A stretch of 64,000 nucleotides of DNA from CAVRQM01 sp963756975 (GTDB taxonomy: Bacteria; Pseudomonadota; Alphaproteobacteria; Acetobacterales; Acetobacteraceae): the NCBI GenBank assembly GCA_963756975.1, contig CAVWPS010000001.1, positions 558,001 to 622,000 on the forward strand, read 5' to 3'. The translations under genes were made by a program, and so were the position numbers. The notes below the pieces were generated by a model. That model saw only the letters and a program-made list of their open reading frames with translations, did no database searches and was not told where the DNA came from. This document shows, in pieces, positions 9,990-19,405 of the stretch (positions are counted from its first letter, which is position 1; every line of letters starts with the position of its first letter).

Positions 9990-11160
9990 GTGACGCCTCG
10001 ACGACGCGCCGCTGACGTTCGTCGGGCATCCGTTCGCGCCGATCGGCATGGGCGAGCAGCTTCGCAGCCACATTGCCGCCTGCGACGCGGTCGGACTGCA
10101 TCATCAGGTGCTGGACATCTTCCGCTACGCGGCACGGACCGACGACGCGCACATGACGCTGGTCACCGGGCGCGAGCGGCGCGAGCTGCCGGGCGGGATC
10201 CGGGTGTTCCACATCAACGGCGACGAGGTGGAGCGCGTGATCGAGGCGGTGGGCGAGCGTGGCGGCCGGTTCGACGCGGGCTACAACGTGATCGTGCCGG
10301 CGTGGGAGCTGCCGCGCTATCCGGCGGTCTGGGCCGAGCAGTTGCGGCGCTTCGACGAGGTTTGGGCGATCAGCCGGTTCGTGGCCGGCAGCCTGGCCGC
10401 CGCCGGCATCGACAGCCGCGTCGTCGGGCAGTGCGTCGAGCCGGAGCCGGGGCCGCTGCTGCCGCGCCGCGCGTTCGGCATCCGCGAGAGCGCGTTCGTG
10501 CTGCTGCATTTCTTCGACCTGACGAGCTTCGCCAGCCGGAAGAACCCCGACGCGGCGCTCGACCTGTTCGCCCGGCTGCGCGCCGAACACCCGTTCGCCG
10601 ATCTGCAACTCGTGCTCAAGGTCAAGAACGGTGCCGAGGCGGCCGATGCGTGGCCCGCGTCGGACGATCCGAACGTGGTCGTGCTGAGCGAGCCGCTCGA
10701 CAGCCTCGGAGTCCGCAGCCTGATCGCCGCCGCCGACTGCTTCGTCTCGCTGCACCGGGCCGAGGGCTTTGGGCGCGGCCTGGGTGAGGCGATGGCGCTC
10801 GGGCGGCTGGCGCTCGGCACCGACTGGTCGGGCAACGTCGATTTCATGACCGAGGCCAACAGCCTGCCGGTCGCGAGCCGGCTGGTCGCCGTGAAGAAGG
10901 GCGCCTACCCGCACGCCGACGGCCAGCGCTGGGCGGAGCCGGACGTGGCCGACGCGGTGCGGAAGCTGACGCCGATCGTGGGCGACCCGGCGCGCGGCGC
11001 GGCGCGGGCCGAACGGGGGCGGCGCGAGGTGTTGCTGTCGCACGGACGGCGCGCGGTCGGATTGCGCGTCCTGGCCGAGCTGGAGCGGATCGCCGCGGCA
11101 CTGCCCGATCCCGCCCCGGCCGCGCGCGCCGGGCGACGGCGGAAGGCATTCGCCGCGTGA
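9990..11160 (+). CDS. GT4-type (GT-B) glycosyltransferase, start region frame broken near 9996
   Basis: The continuous frame runs to 11160 and contains VPAWELPRYP, DEVWAISRFV, VLKVKNGAE and the GT4 donor-site motif SLHRAEGFGRGLGEAM. In frame, ATG 10048 begins inside the conserved N-terminal loop. Reading from GTG 9990 with one C dropped near 9996 gives MTLDDAPLTFVGHPFAPIGM, a natural start behind AAGGTGGGG. I therefore extend the gene to 9990 and treat this as one more indel. The gene is 13 bases after the WbsX fusion and overlaps the next gene by 4 bases (GTGA). Confidence 0.75.
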
Positions 11161-11537
11161 GCGCCTCCGGGCTGTTCGCGGGGCCGCTGGCCGGGTTGCT
11201 GATCGATCTCGCGCTGATCCTGGCCGGCGGTGTTCTGTATGGGTTGCCGCATCTGGGCCTGCTGGGCGGGCCGGTGCGGCGCTGGGTGCGGCGGCAGCGC
11301 GAGACGGGCGAGGCACGGATGCTGCGCGCCCATGCGGAGTGGGTGCGCCGAATCGGCCATATCACGTTCGACGCCGCCCGGCCCGCGCAACCCCGGCGCG
11401 CCCCTGCCCGCCCCGCGACATGGCGCCCCGCCCCGCTGTTCCCGCCCGGCCCGCCGGTTCCGGTGCCGGCCGCGACGCCACGCAGCGAGCCCCGCCGGTC
11501 CGCGACGATCGTGCCGTTTCCCGACAGACGGCGGTAG
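11157..11537 (+). CDS. Small single-pass membrane protein, unknown function
   Basis: This 126-residue protein starts at a GTG overlapping the GT4 stop (GTGA), which suggests coupled translation. Residues about 5-35 form one hydrophobic helix, followed by an arginine-rich cytoplasmic stretch and a proline/alanine-rich tail. I recognise no family. It may tether or support the glycosyltransferases. Confidence 0.55.
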   Translation: MSASGLFAGPLAGLLIDLALILAGGVLYGLPHLGLLGGPVRRWVRRQRETGEARMLRAHAEWVRRIGHITFDAARPAQPRRAPARPATWRPAPLFPPGPPVPVPAATPRSEPRRSATIVPFPDRRR

Positions 11538-11699
11538 ACCGCGGCCGTTGCGTATCAGTGTGGCGCGAAAGCTATAGCGCGCCGTCCGGGTGCTCGCGGG
11601 TCGTGCACAATGCTTGACCCGTGAACTTGTGAATGACCAACGTCGTGTAACAGCGTCGGTGGTTGAAACAACTCGGGCAGGTTTCGCAGTCCGTGTTGT

Positions 11700-11717
11700 G
11701 TGTCATCGAACTGTCAC
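11700..11717 (+). promoter_or_regulatory. Pho-box-like site upstream of the porin gene
   Basis: GTGTCAT-CGAA-CTGTCAC fits the PhoB box consensus (CTGTCAT, four bases, CTGTCAC) with one mismatch and the correct 11-base half-site spacing. It ends 45 bases before the porin start, a plausible activator position. The 225-base gap 11538-11762 that contains it is lower in GC than its surroundings and holds no other gene I can support. Confidence 0.5.
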
Positions 11718-11762
11718 AAGTATTGGCGCGGCGACGACAGGCAAATGGCCCGGAGAGACACG

Positions 11763-13692
11763 ATGACGGTGACCCGAACCACGATCTATTCACACAGGAT
11801 GCGCGGGACCGCATTGCTGGCCGCGACCGCGCTGGTCGGTGTGCTCGCGGCGGCCCATCCGGCGGCGGCGCAGGACGCGAGCTCGCTGGCCGCGATCCAG
11901 GCGCAGATCACCCAGCTTCAGACGCAGCTGCGCACGCTCCAGCGCGAGGCGGCCAGCCGCGACGTGCAGCTGCGGCGCGCCCAGCAGGATGCGGCGCAGG
12001 CCCGTGCCGACGCGGCGCGCGCCGTCAGCCGCCGTCCGACGGCGGTCGCCGCCGGCGGCACCGTCCCGGGCGTGGCACCGAACCAGGTGGCCGGTGCGAC
12101 CGGCGGCAGCCCGGCCGAGCAGACCCAGGCGCTGCAGGGCACGCCGCAGCCGGGGGCCGGTCAGGCGCCGGGCTACGTTCAGCTCGGCGGCCCGCAGAAC
12201 CCGGGTGCCACCAGCCTCGGCGGCGTGGCACCGCCGTCGATCGTCAGCACCGCCGTCGACGCCAGCTCGCCGACGATCCGCGTCGGCAACGTCACGCTGA
12301 CGCTCGGCGGCTTCATCGACATCAGCGGCCTGTATCGCAGCTCGAACCTGACATCCGGCATCTCGACCGGCTTCAACGGGATCCCGTTCTCCAACAGCCT
12401 GAACGCCCACACCGGCGAGACGCGGTTCAGCGCCCAGCACAGCCGGCTATCGCTGCTGGTGAACGGCAAGATCAGCCCGACGGTCAACGTCGCCGGCTAT
12501 TTCGAGGGCGACCTCGACGGGGCGGCGACGACGTCCAACAGCTATCAGACCAACAGCTATACCCCGCGCGTCCGGCAGGTTTATGCCCAGTACGACGATA
12601 GCGGCAACGGGCTGCACTTCCTCGCCGGCCAGGCCTATTCGCTGGCCACCGGCTTCACGACCGGCCTGACCCCGCGCAAGGAGTCGATCCCGCTCGTCAT
12701 CGACGCCAACTACCTGCCCGGCTACGTCTACGAGCGTGGCGCGCAGCTCCGCGCGGTCAAGGATTTCGGCCAGAACTACCATGTCGGCCTGTCGATCGAG
12801 GAGCCGCAGGCGTCGTATAGCTTCACCGGCGGGACGCTCGCGGCCGCCACGACGAACGCGGTGACCGGGACCACGCTGACGGGCACGCTGCCGAAGGGCA
12901 CGGACGGGAACACCGTCCTGGTGTTCAACACCGGCAACTCCTACCTGAACAACACGGCGAACTACTCGACCGACCTGACGCCGGACCTGGTGCTGAAGGC
13001 GTCGGCCGATCCCGGCTACGGCCACTACGAAGTGTTCGGCATCGGGCGGTCGTTCAAGACGGTCAGTGCCAAGGTCCTCGTTCCAGGCGCCGGCGGCTCG
13101 GGCGCGGGCAAGGACGAGGTCGCCTTCGGCGGCGGCATCGGCGGTTCGACCGTGATCCCGATCATTCCGAAATACCTCGATTTCTCGGGCAACATCCTCG
13201 CCGGCTACGGCATCGGCCGGTATCTGTCGGGCGAGATCGCCGACGCGACGCTCGGCAGCAACGGACAGCCGAAGCCGCTGGGCGAAATCGGCGGAACGAT
13301 CGGACTGGTCGGGCATCCGATCAAGCCGGTCGACGTCTACCTTTACACCGGCATGGAGCAGGTGCGGCGGAACACCTTCTCGGCCGGCGGGGCCACCTAC
13401 GGCTACGGCCCGTCGACCGCCAACGTCTCGGGGTGCGGCACCGAGAACCTGCCGAGCAGCACCTGCGGCGCGCAGACCCGCGAACTCGAGAACATCTCGG
13501 TCGGCGCCTGGTGGCGGTTCGCGCACGGCCCCTACGGCACGCTGCAGGCCGGCGCGCAGTACCGGCTACACGCACCGCATCGCGTTCCACGGCGCCGGCG
13601 CCAGCAACCGGACCACCGCCGGCCTCGGCAGCACGCCGAAAGCCGACGAAAACGAGGTGTTCTTCACGCTTCGCTACCTGCCCTTCCAGTAG
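11763..13692 (+). CDS. Outer-membrane porin with N-terminal coiled coil, frame broken near 13564
   Basis: The start ATG 11763 has GGAGAG 9 bases upstream. Residues 1-37 are a signal peptide ending AAAQ. Residues about 40-90 are an alanine/glutamine-rich coiled coil (SLAAIQAQITQLQTQLRTL), then a low-complexity linker, then a beta-barrel region (TLTLGGFIDISGLYR, HSRLSLLVNGKI, LRYLPFQ at the end). The frame is lost at LQAGAQY; dropping one G in TACCGGCTAC near 13564 restores YTHRIAFHG through to the aromatic C-terminus, with the stop at 13690-13692. The layout recalls trimeric porins carrying a periplasmic coiled coil (DcaP-like). The substrate is unknown; the upstream Pho-like box suggests phosphate limitation as a signal. 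Confidence 0.8.
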
Positions 13693-13699
13693 CGTCCGA

Positions 13700-13734
13700 C
13701 GGGAGGCCGTCCCCGCGCAGGGGGCGACCTCCCG
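13700..13734 (+). terminator. Hairpin after the porin gene
   Basis: A 15-pair stem (CGGGAGG outer arm pairing with CCTCCCG, one mismatch and one G-T pair, inner CCCC/GGGG) closes a GCGCA loop 7 bases after the corrected stop. There is no T-run, so it is a weak intrinsic terminator or an mRNA 3'-end stabiliser. Confidence 0.5.
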
Positions 13735-13799
13735 GCCGGCGCGGCGTTGCGCGCATCCGGTCGCCAGTGCAAAATTGGGGCGAAACCGGAGGGTGATCG

Positions 13800-14453
13800 G
13801 TGAACCGCCTCGAGACGTTTTTCTATACGCAGCCGCACCGAATCTGCCAGAAGTGGAAACACTATTTCAGCGTCTACGACCGGCATTTTGCGACATTCGT
13901 CGGACGGCCGGATCTGCGGATGCTGGAGATCGGCGTGTCGCAGGGCGGCTCGCTCGACCTCTGGCGCGACTACTTCGGGGCCGGGCTGAAGCTGGTCGGC
14001 GCCGACATCGATCCCAACTGCAAGCGGTTCGAGGAGCCCGGGGTCGATATCAGGATCGGCTCGCAGGACGATCCCGCTTTCCTGCGATCGCTGGCCGAAG
14101 AGTTCGGGCCGTTCGACATCGTGCTCGACGATGGCGGACATACGATGACCCAGCAGATCACGTCCTTCCGAGGCCTGTATCCGGCCGTTCGCGACGGCGG
14201 CGTCTACATGGTCGAGGACTGCCACACGAGCTACCATGAGCAGTTCGGCGGCGGCATCCGCAAGCCGGACAGTTTCATCGAATTTGCAAAAGGCAAGATC
14301 GACGAACTGAACGGCATCCACGTCCAGGGCTACTTCCGCGAGTTCCAGACCGAGTTCATGCGCAACTGCACCGGAATGGCCTTCTACGACAGCATCGTCG
14401 TATTCGAGCGCGGGGTCGTGGCCCCGATCGAGCCGGTCCAGGCGGGCGGCTGA
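13800..14453 (+). CDS. Class I SAM-dependent methyltransferase (CmcI/rhamnosyl-O-methyltransferase type)
   Basis: This 217-residue protein starts at GTG 13800. The SAM-binding motif I is MLEIGVSQGGSLDLW at residues about 41-55, followed by ADIDPNC (acidic residue at the end of strand 2) and FDIVLDDGGHTM, then YMVEDCHTSY. This pattern is that of the cephalosporin-hydroxylase/Methyltransf_24 family, many of which methylate sugar hydroxyls. Given the glycan cluster just upstream, O-methylation of a surface sugar is a reasonable but unproven guess. It converges with the PIG-L gene, 7 bases between stops. Confidence 0.8.
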   Translation: MNRLETFFYTQPHRICQKWKHYFSVYDRHFATFVGRPDLRMLEIGVSQGGSLDLWRDYFGAGLKLVGADIDPNCKRFEEPGVDIRIGSQDDPAFLRSLAEEFGPFDIVLDDGGHTMTQQITSFRGLYPAVRDGGVYMVEDCHTSYHEQFGGGIRKPDSFIEFAKGKIDELNGIHVQGYFREFQTEFMRNCTGMAFYDSIVVFERGVVAPIEPVQAGG

Positions 14454-14460
14454 ACGACGG

Positions 14461-15213
14461 TCACGATACCGACCCAATCCGCAGGAATGCCTCCCACTCG
14501 CGGTCGAAATGGCTCAGGAACGTCGCCGGCAGCACGAAACCCGCCGGGTCGTCCCCGACCAGTTCGCCCCGTTGCGAGCGGTGCGCGGCGATGGCGCGCC
14601 GTTTCAGCTTCAGGTGGCGTGACATCTCGAGCCGCGTCCCCTTCCCGCCCCACAGCGCCGGGTCGATTTCGGCCGCATCGTCGAGCATCCAGGACCAGAT
14701 CGGATAGGCGACGTGGCGGATCGCCGCCGATGCCGCGACGGACGCGGCGAGCTTGTGCGCCGAGCCGTGATCGCCGTGCGGGTCGGCCCCCCAGCTCGCG
14801 ACGATCGTCTTGAGCCCGTTGGCCACGACGATGGCCGACAGGCGGGCCGCCGCCGCGCCGAAGCGGGCCCCGTCATGCGGCGCGTCCCCGTCGGGCTCGC
14901 CGAGCAGATGGAGCCGTTCGAGCGGCACGCCGAGCATCGCCGTCGCGGCCCCGATCTCGGCCCCGCGCTGCATCGCGAGCCGGCGGGGAGGCCAGTCGGT
15001 GCTGCCGGGATGCGACATCGCGCCGTCGGTCAGCACGGCCACGTGAACGATCCGGCCCCGCGCCGCGCACTCCGCGATCAGACCACCGCAGCCGAGGCTC
15101 TCGTCGTCCGGATGCGGGGCGAGGACCAGCGCCGGCCCGTCCGCCAGGATGTCGTCTAGGTCGCCGAACGGCAGCGTCGCGACCGAGGCCAGCATGTCGG
15201 CCGCGCGGGTCAC
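14461..15213 (-). CDS. PIG-L/LmbE-family N-deacetylase
   Basis: This 250-residue protein has LAPHPDDESLG (residues 31-41), the zinc-binding motif HPDDE that defines the family, and HGDHGSAH near residue 145, the third zinc ligand region. Family members remove N-acetyl groups from amino sugars such as GlcNAc conjugates. The GTG start at 15213 overlaps the preceding stop (GTGA), so it is coupled to the acyl-CoA-dehydrogenase-like gene. It is last in a five-member candidate operon that begins with the RND adaptor. Confidence 0.85.
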   Translation of the reverse strand: MTRAADMLASVATLPFGDLDDILADGPALVLAPHPDDESLGCGGLIAECAARGRIVHVAVLTDGAMSHPGSTDWPPRRLAMQRGAEIGAATAMLGVPLERLHLLGEPDGDAPHDGARFGAAAARLSAIVVANGLKTIVASWGADPHGDHGSAHKLAASVAASAAIRHVAYPIWSWMLDDAAEIDPALWGGKGTRLEMSRHLKLKRRAIAAHRSQRGELVGDDPAGFVLPATFLSHFDREWEAFLRIGSVS

Positions 15214-16265
15214 GGGTTGCGGAGCGCCGTCGCGGCGGCGCTGTCCAGAACCTCGTCCAGTGCCGGCTGGCGCATCAGCGTGGTCAGGTCGCGGCACAGC
15301 CGTTCGATCGGGTGCGGCCGGGCGACCGCGGCGAACCCCGCCCCGCGCTGCACCAGCACCACCGCCTCGGCGCACGCGGCGTCGACGGCGTTGCGGGCGA
15401 GCTTGATCCAGTCCGCGGCTTTCGCGAGCGTGGGTGCGTCGCCGTCGGCCCTGCGCCCCGCTTCGCGCGCCCAGAGCATCGCCTGTTCGCGCATGATCAT
15501 GACCCGGCCCAGCCGCGCGCGCTGTTGCGGATCGCCGGCCCGCCCACGCGCCCGCAGGTCGTCGGCGAAGGCGTCGGTCAGCGCCGCGAGCCCACCGGCC
15601 AGGACCGCGAGCGGCCGCCACGCCCCGACGCTCAGCTCGGGCTCACGCAGGTAATCACCCGGTGCCCCGATCAGGTCGCTCGCCGCCACGGCAGCCCCGG
15701 TCAGGTCGATCCGCGCCGTCCCCGCGCCGCGCATCCCGAGCAGATCGACGCGCGAGACGATCTGCGCCCCGGACGCGGGCAGCCGGACCCAGGCCAGCCG
15801 CTCCAGCCCGTCGCGGTCGTGCACGGTCACCACCGGGCGGCTCACGATCTCCGCCCCGGACGCGAACGCCTTTTGCCCGTGCAGGACGCCGTCCATCAGC
15901 CGCAACGGCGCGCCGGGCAGGTCGGCGGCCCAGATCGCCGACCAGTGCCCGGCCTGCGCGTCGATCGCCATGACCGCGAGTTGCGCCGACGCGCCGTAGC
16001 ACCAGGCGAGGCGTACCGCGTTGATATGCCCCTCGATCAGCCGCCCGAGCGGCAACCACGCCCGGCCGCAGTCGAACAGCAACTCGGCCGACGCGGCCTG
16101 CCGCGTCGTCGCGAAATCCTCGCCGCCGAACTCGGCCGGGAACGGGGCCAGCAGCCAGCCGGCCTCGACAACCCCGTCCCGCAGCCAGGCCGGCAGCTTG
16201 ACGGACCCGTCGAGCGCCGCGGCCTCGTGCGCGACGCGATCCAGAAACTCCGTCGGGTGCGTCAA
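15210..16265 (-). CDS. Acyl-CoA dehydrogenase-like protein
   Basis: This 351-residue protein is shorter than typical acyl-CoA dehydrogenases (about 380). It has the helical N-terminus with AEFGGEDF, the middle strand domain with GQKAFASGAEI and DLLGMRGAGTARI, and a C-terminal helical bundle with RDLTTLMRQP. The usual catalytic glutamate region is not obvious to me. The start is TTG 16265, forming a TTGA overlap with the RND pump stop. It precedes a PIG-L deacetylase. From memory this pair recurs in alphaproteobacteria next to methyltransferase and glycosyltransferase genes; the substrate is unknown. Confidence 0.75.
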   Translation of the reverse strand: MTHPTEFLDRVAHEAAALDGSVKLPAWLRDGVVEAGWLLAPFPAEFGGEDFATTRQAASAELLFDCGRAWLPLGRLIEGHINAVRLAWCYGASAQLAVMAIDAQAGHWSAIWAADLPGAPLRLMDGVLHGQKAFASGAEIVSRPVVTVHDRDGLERLAWVRLPASGAQIVSRVDLLGMRGAGTARIDLTGAAVAASDLIGAPGDYLREPELSVGAWRPLAVLAGGLAALTDAFADDLRARGRAGDPQQRARLGRVMIMREQAMLWAREAGRRADGDAPTLAKAADWIKLARNAVDAACAEAVVLVQRGAGFAAVARPHPIERLCRDLTTLMRQPALDEVLDSAAATALRNP

Positions 16266-19200
16266 TCCGCCGTCGCACCCATCCGGTCGGCGAGCGCCGG
16301 AAGCCGCGCGTTGCGGCGCGGCGCCAGCCAGTGTTGCACGCGGTCGAGATACAGATAGACGACCGGCGTCGTGTAGAGCGTCAGGATCTGGCTGAGCGCC
16401 AGCCCGCCGACCATCGCGAAGCCGAGCGGGCGGCGCAACTCCGAGCCGGCACCGTGGCTCAGCATCAGCGGCAACCCGCTCAGGATGGCGGCGAACGTCG
16501 TCATCAGGATCGGGCGGAACCGCAGCAGGCAGGCCTGACGGATCGCGTTGAGCGGCGTCTCCCCGTCGCGGCGTTCGGCGGTGATGGCGAAGTCCACCAT
16601 CATGATGCCGTTCTTCTTCACGATGCCGATCAGCAGGATGATGCCGATCAGCGCGATCACCGACAGGTCGTAGCCGAACAGGATCAGCATCAGCAGCGCG
16701 CCGACGCCGGCCGACGGCAGTGTCGACAGGATCGTCACCGGCAGGATGTAGCTCTCGTACAGGATGCCGAGGATGATGTAGACGGCGATCAGCGCGGCGG
16801 CGATCAGGTACGGCTCGCTGCTCAGCGACGACTGGAACGCCTGCGCCGTGCCCTGGAAGCTGCCTTGCAGCGTCGCCGGCGCGTGCAGATCGGCCATCGC
16901 CTGGTTGATCGCCGTCACCGACTGCCCGAGCGACGTGCCCGGGGCGAGGTTGTAGGAGATCGTCACCGCGGGGAACTGGCTTTGGTGGCTGATCGACAGC
17001 GGCTGCACCGCCGTGGTGTCGACGTGGACGAGCGCCGACAACGCGACCGGAACGCCCTCGGCCGACCGGACGTAGAGCTTGTTCAGCGTCTCCACGGTCT
17101 GACGGTCCGCGTCCGGCACCTCCAGAATGAGGTGGTAGGAGTTCTGCTGGTTGAAATACTGGGTGATCTCGTTCTGCCCGAACGCGTCGTTCAGCGTCGC
17201 GTCGATCGCCGCGACCGAAATTCCGTAGCGCGAGGCGGCGTCGCGATCGATCGTGAGCGTCGCCGTGGCGCCGCCGAGTTGCTGGTCGGTGGCGACGTCC
17301 TTCAGAACGGCGACGTTGCGCAGCTTCTCGTAGACCTTCGGCGCGAACGAATAGAGCTCGCCCGCATTGCTGTCCTGCAGCGTGTATTGGTACAGCGTCT
17401 TCGAGATACGGGCCCCGACCTTCACGTCCTGGGCGGCCTGCATGAAGAACTCGGCCCCTTCGAGCTTCGCCATCTGCGGCCGCAGCCGCGCGATGATCTC
17501 CTGCGCGGTCGACTTCCGCTGATCGAACGGTTTCAGGGTGATGTAGAACCGGCCGTTGTTCTCGGTCAGCCCCGCCTGCCCCGCGCCGGCGCTGCCGCTG
17601 AAGCCGCTGATATCGGGATCATGGCTGAGCACCTCGCCGATCGAGCGTTGCACCTTCTGCATGTTGGCGAACGACGTGTCCTGCACGCCCTGGGTGATGC
17701 CGATGATGAGGCCGTTATCCTGGTCCGGGAAGAAGCCTTTCGGGATCGAGATGAACAGGAACACGGTCAGGCCCATGGTGGCGAAGAACACCATCAGCGT
17801 GATGAACCGGAATTTCAGCGCGATATCGAGGGTGCGCCGGTAGAAGCCGAGCATCGCGTCGAACCCCGCCTCGACGATCCGGTACAGCTTGCCGTGGTGT
17901 TCGGGCGGCTGCTTCAGGAACCGCGAGCACATCATCGGGGTCAGCGTCAGCGACACGAAGGCGGACATGACGACGGCGATCGAGACCGTCATCGCGAACT
18001 CGCGGAACAGCCGTCCGACGACGCCGCCCATCAGCAGCAGCGGGATGAACACCGCGATCAGCGAAACCGAGATCGAGACGATGGTGAAGCCGATTTCCCC
18101 GGCGCCTTTCAGCGCCGCGTCGAGCGGCCGCATCCCGTCCTCGATGTACCGGTAGATGTTCTCCAGCATGACGATCGCGTCGTCGACGACGAAGCCGACC
18201 GCGATGGTGAGCGCCATCAGCGACAGGTTGTCGAGGCTGAAATCCAGCAGGTACATGATCGCGAACGTGCCGACGAGCGCGAGCGGCACGGTGACGCTCG
18301 GGATGATGGTCGCCCAGACGTTTCGCAGGAACAGGAAGATCACCATCACGACCAGCGCGATGGACAGCATCAGGGTGAACTGAACGTCGGCGACCGAGGC
18401 GCGGATGGTCAGCGTGCGGTCGCTGACGGTGGTGACGTGGACGTTGGGCGGAATCGAACGGATCAGGTCCGGCAGCTTCGCCTTGATGCTGTTGACGGTG
18501 TCGATGACGTTGGCGCTCGGCTGCTTGAACACGATCAGCAGAATCGCGGGATGGTTGTTCTGCGACGCCTGCGTGAGGTCGTTTTCCGGCCCGTCGACCG
18601 CCGTGCCGACGTCGCGGACCCGGACCGGCGCGCCGTTGCGGTAGGCGAGGATGACGTTCTGATATTGCGAGGCACGGTCGAGCTGGTCGTTGTCGTACAG
18701 CGTGAACGTGCGCCGCGGACCGTCGATGGAGCCTTTCGCGCTGTCCACGGTCGCGTTGACGAGCATGCCGCGCACGTCCTCGAGCGTCATGCCCATCGCG
18801 GCGAGGCGGCCGGGATCGATCTTGACCCGCACCGCGCGCTTCTGTTCGCCGCCGATGACGACCTGCGAGACGCCGCTGATCTGGCTCATCTGCTGGCTGA
18901 GGATGTTGTCGGCGTAATCGTCGACGTTGATCAGCGGCCGCTCGTCCGACGTGACCGACAGGATCATGATCGGGCTGTCGGTCGGGTTGACCTTGCGATA
19001 GGTCGGCGGGCTGGGCAGGTTTTTCGGCAACTGGCCGCCGGCCGCGTTGATCTGCGCCTGGACGTCCTGCGCCGCCGCGTCGATCGAGCGGTTCAGCTCG
19101 AACTGCAGCAGCACCTGGGTCTGCCCCAGAACGCTGACCGAGGTCATCTGGGTCACACCGGCGATCTGCGCGAACTCGCGCTCGAGCGGCTGGGCGACGG

Positions 19201-19384
19201 TCGCGGCCAGGGTCTCGGGGCTGGCGCCGGGCAGCGAGGCGCTGACCGAAATGGTCGGGAAATCGACGCGCGGCAGCGGTGCCACCGGCAGCAGCGGGTA
19301 GGCCGCGATGCCGATCAGCAGGATCGCCGTCATCAGCAGCGAGGTGCCGATGGGCTTGCGGATGAACGGAGTCGAAATGCTCAT
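16262..19384 (-). CDS. RND multidrug efflux pump, inner-membrane permease (MdtB/MdtC-like)
   Basis: This 1040-residue protein has the normal HAE1-RND length. It starts MSISTPFIRKPIGTSLL and has the first helix, the large periplasmic loops and the proton-relay motif VGFVVDDAIVMLENI with D401 and D402. The C-terminal half shows FGYDLSVIALIGIILLIGIVKKNG, the duplicated transmembrane unit. Sequence style (PVAPLPRVDFPTI) matches MdtB/MdtC or TtgB-like pumps. It exports drugs or lipophilic compounds together with the adaptor 22 bases upstream. The outer-membrane channel is not in this window. Confidence 0.9.
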   Translation of the reverse strand: MSISTPFIRKPIGTSLLMTAILLIGIAAYPLLPVAPLPRVDFPTISVSASLPGASPETLAATVAQPLEREFAQIAGVTQMTSVSVLGQTQVLLQFELNRSIDAAAQDVQAQINAAGGQLPKNLPSPPTYRKVNPTDSPIMILSVTSDERPLINVDDYADNILSQQMSQISGVSQVVIGGEQKRAVRVKIDPGRLAAMGMTLEDVRGMLVNATVDSAKGSIDGPRRTFTLYDNDQLDRASQYQNVILAYRNGAPVRVRDVGTAVDGPENDLTQASQNNHPAILLIVFKQPSANVIDTVNSIKAKLPDLIRSIPPNVHVTTVSDRTLTIRASVADVQFTLMLSIALVVMVIFLFLRNVWATIIPSVTVPLALVGTFAIMYLLDFSLDNLSLMALTIAVGFVVDDAIVMLENIYRYIEDGMRPLDAALKGAGEIGFTIVSISVSLIAVFIPLLLMGGVVGRLFREFAMTVSIAVVMSAFVSLTLTPMMCSRFLKQPPEHHGKLYRIVEAGFDAMLGFYRRTLDIALKFRFITLMVFFATMGLTVFLFISIPKGFFPDQDNGLIIGITQGVQDTSFANMQKVQRSIGEVLSHDPDISGFSGSAGAGQAGLTENNGRFYITLKPFDQRKSTAQEIIARLRPQMAKLEGAEFFMQAAQDVKVGARISKTLYQYTLQDSNAGELYSFAPKVYEKLRNVAVLKDVATDQQLGGATATLTIDRDAASRYGISVAAIDATLNDAFGQNEITQYFNQQNSYHLILEVPDADRQTVETLNKLYVRSAEGVPVALSALVHVDTTAVQPLSISHQSQFPAVTISYNLAPGTSLGQSVTAINQAMADLHAPATLQGSFQGTAQAFQSSLSSEPYLIAAALIAVYIILGILYESYILPVTILSTLPSAGVGALLMLILFGYDLSVIALIGIILLIGIVKKNGIMMVDFAITAERRDGETPLNAIRQACLLRFRPILMTTFAAILSGLPLMLSHGAGSELRRPLGFAMVGGLALSQILTLYTTPVVYLYLDRVQHWLAPRRNARLPALADRMGATAD

Positions 19385-19405
19385 GCGTGGATGCTCATCG
19401 GGGCC

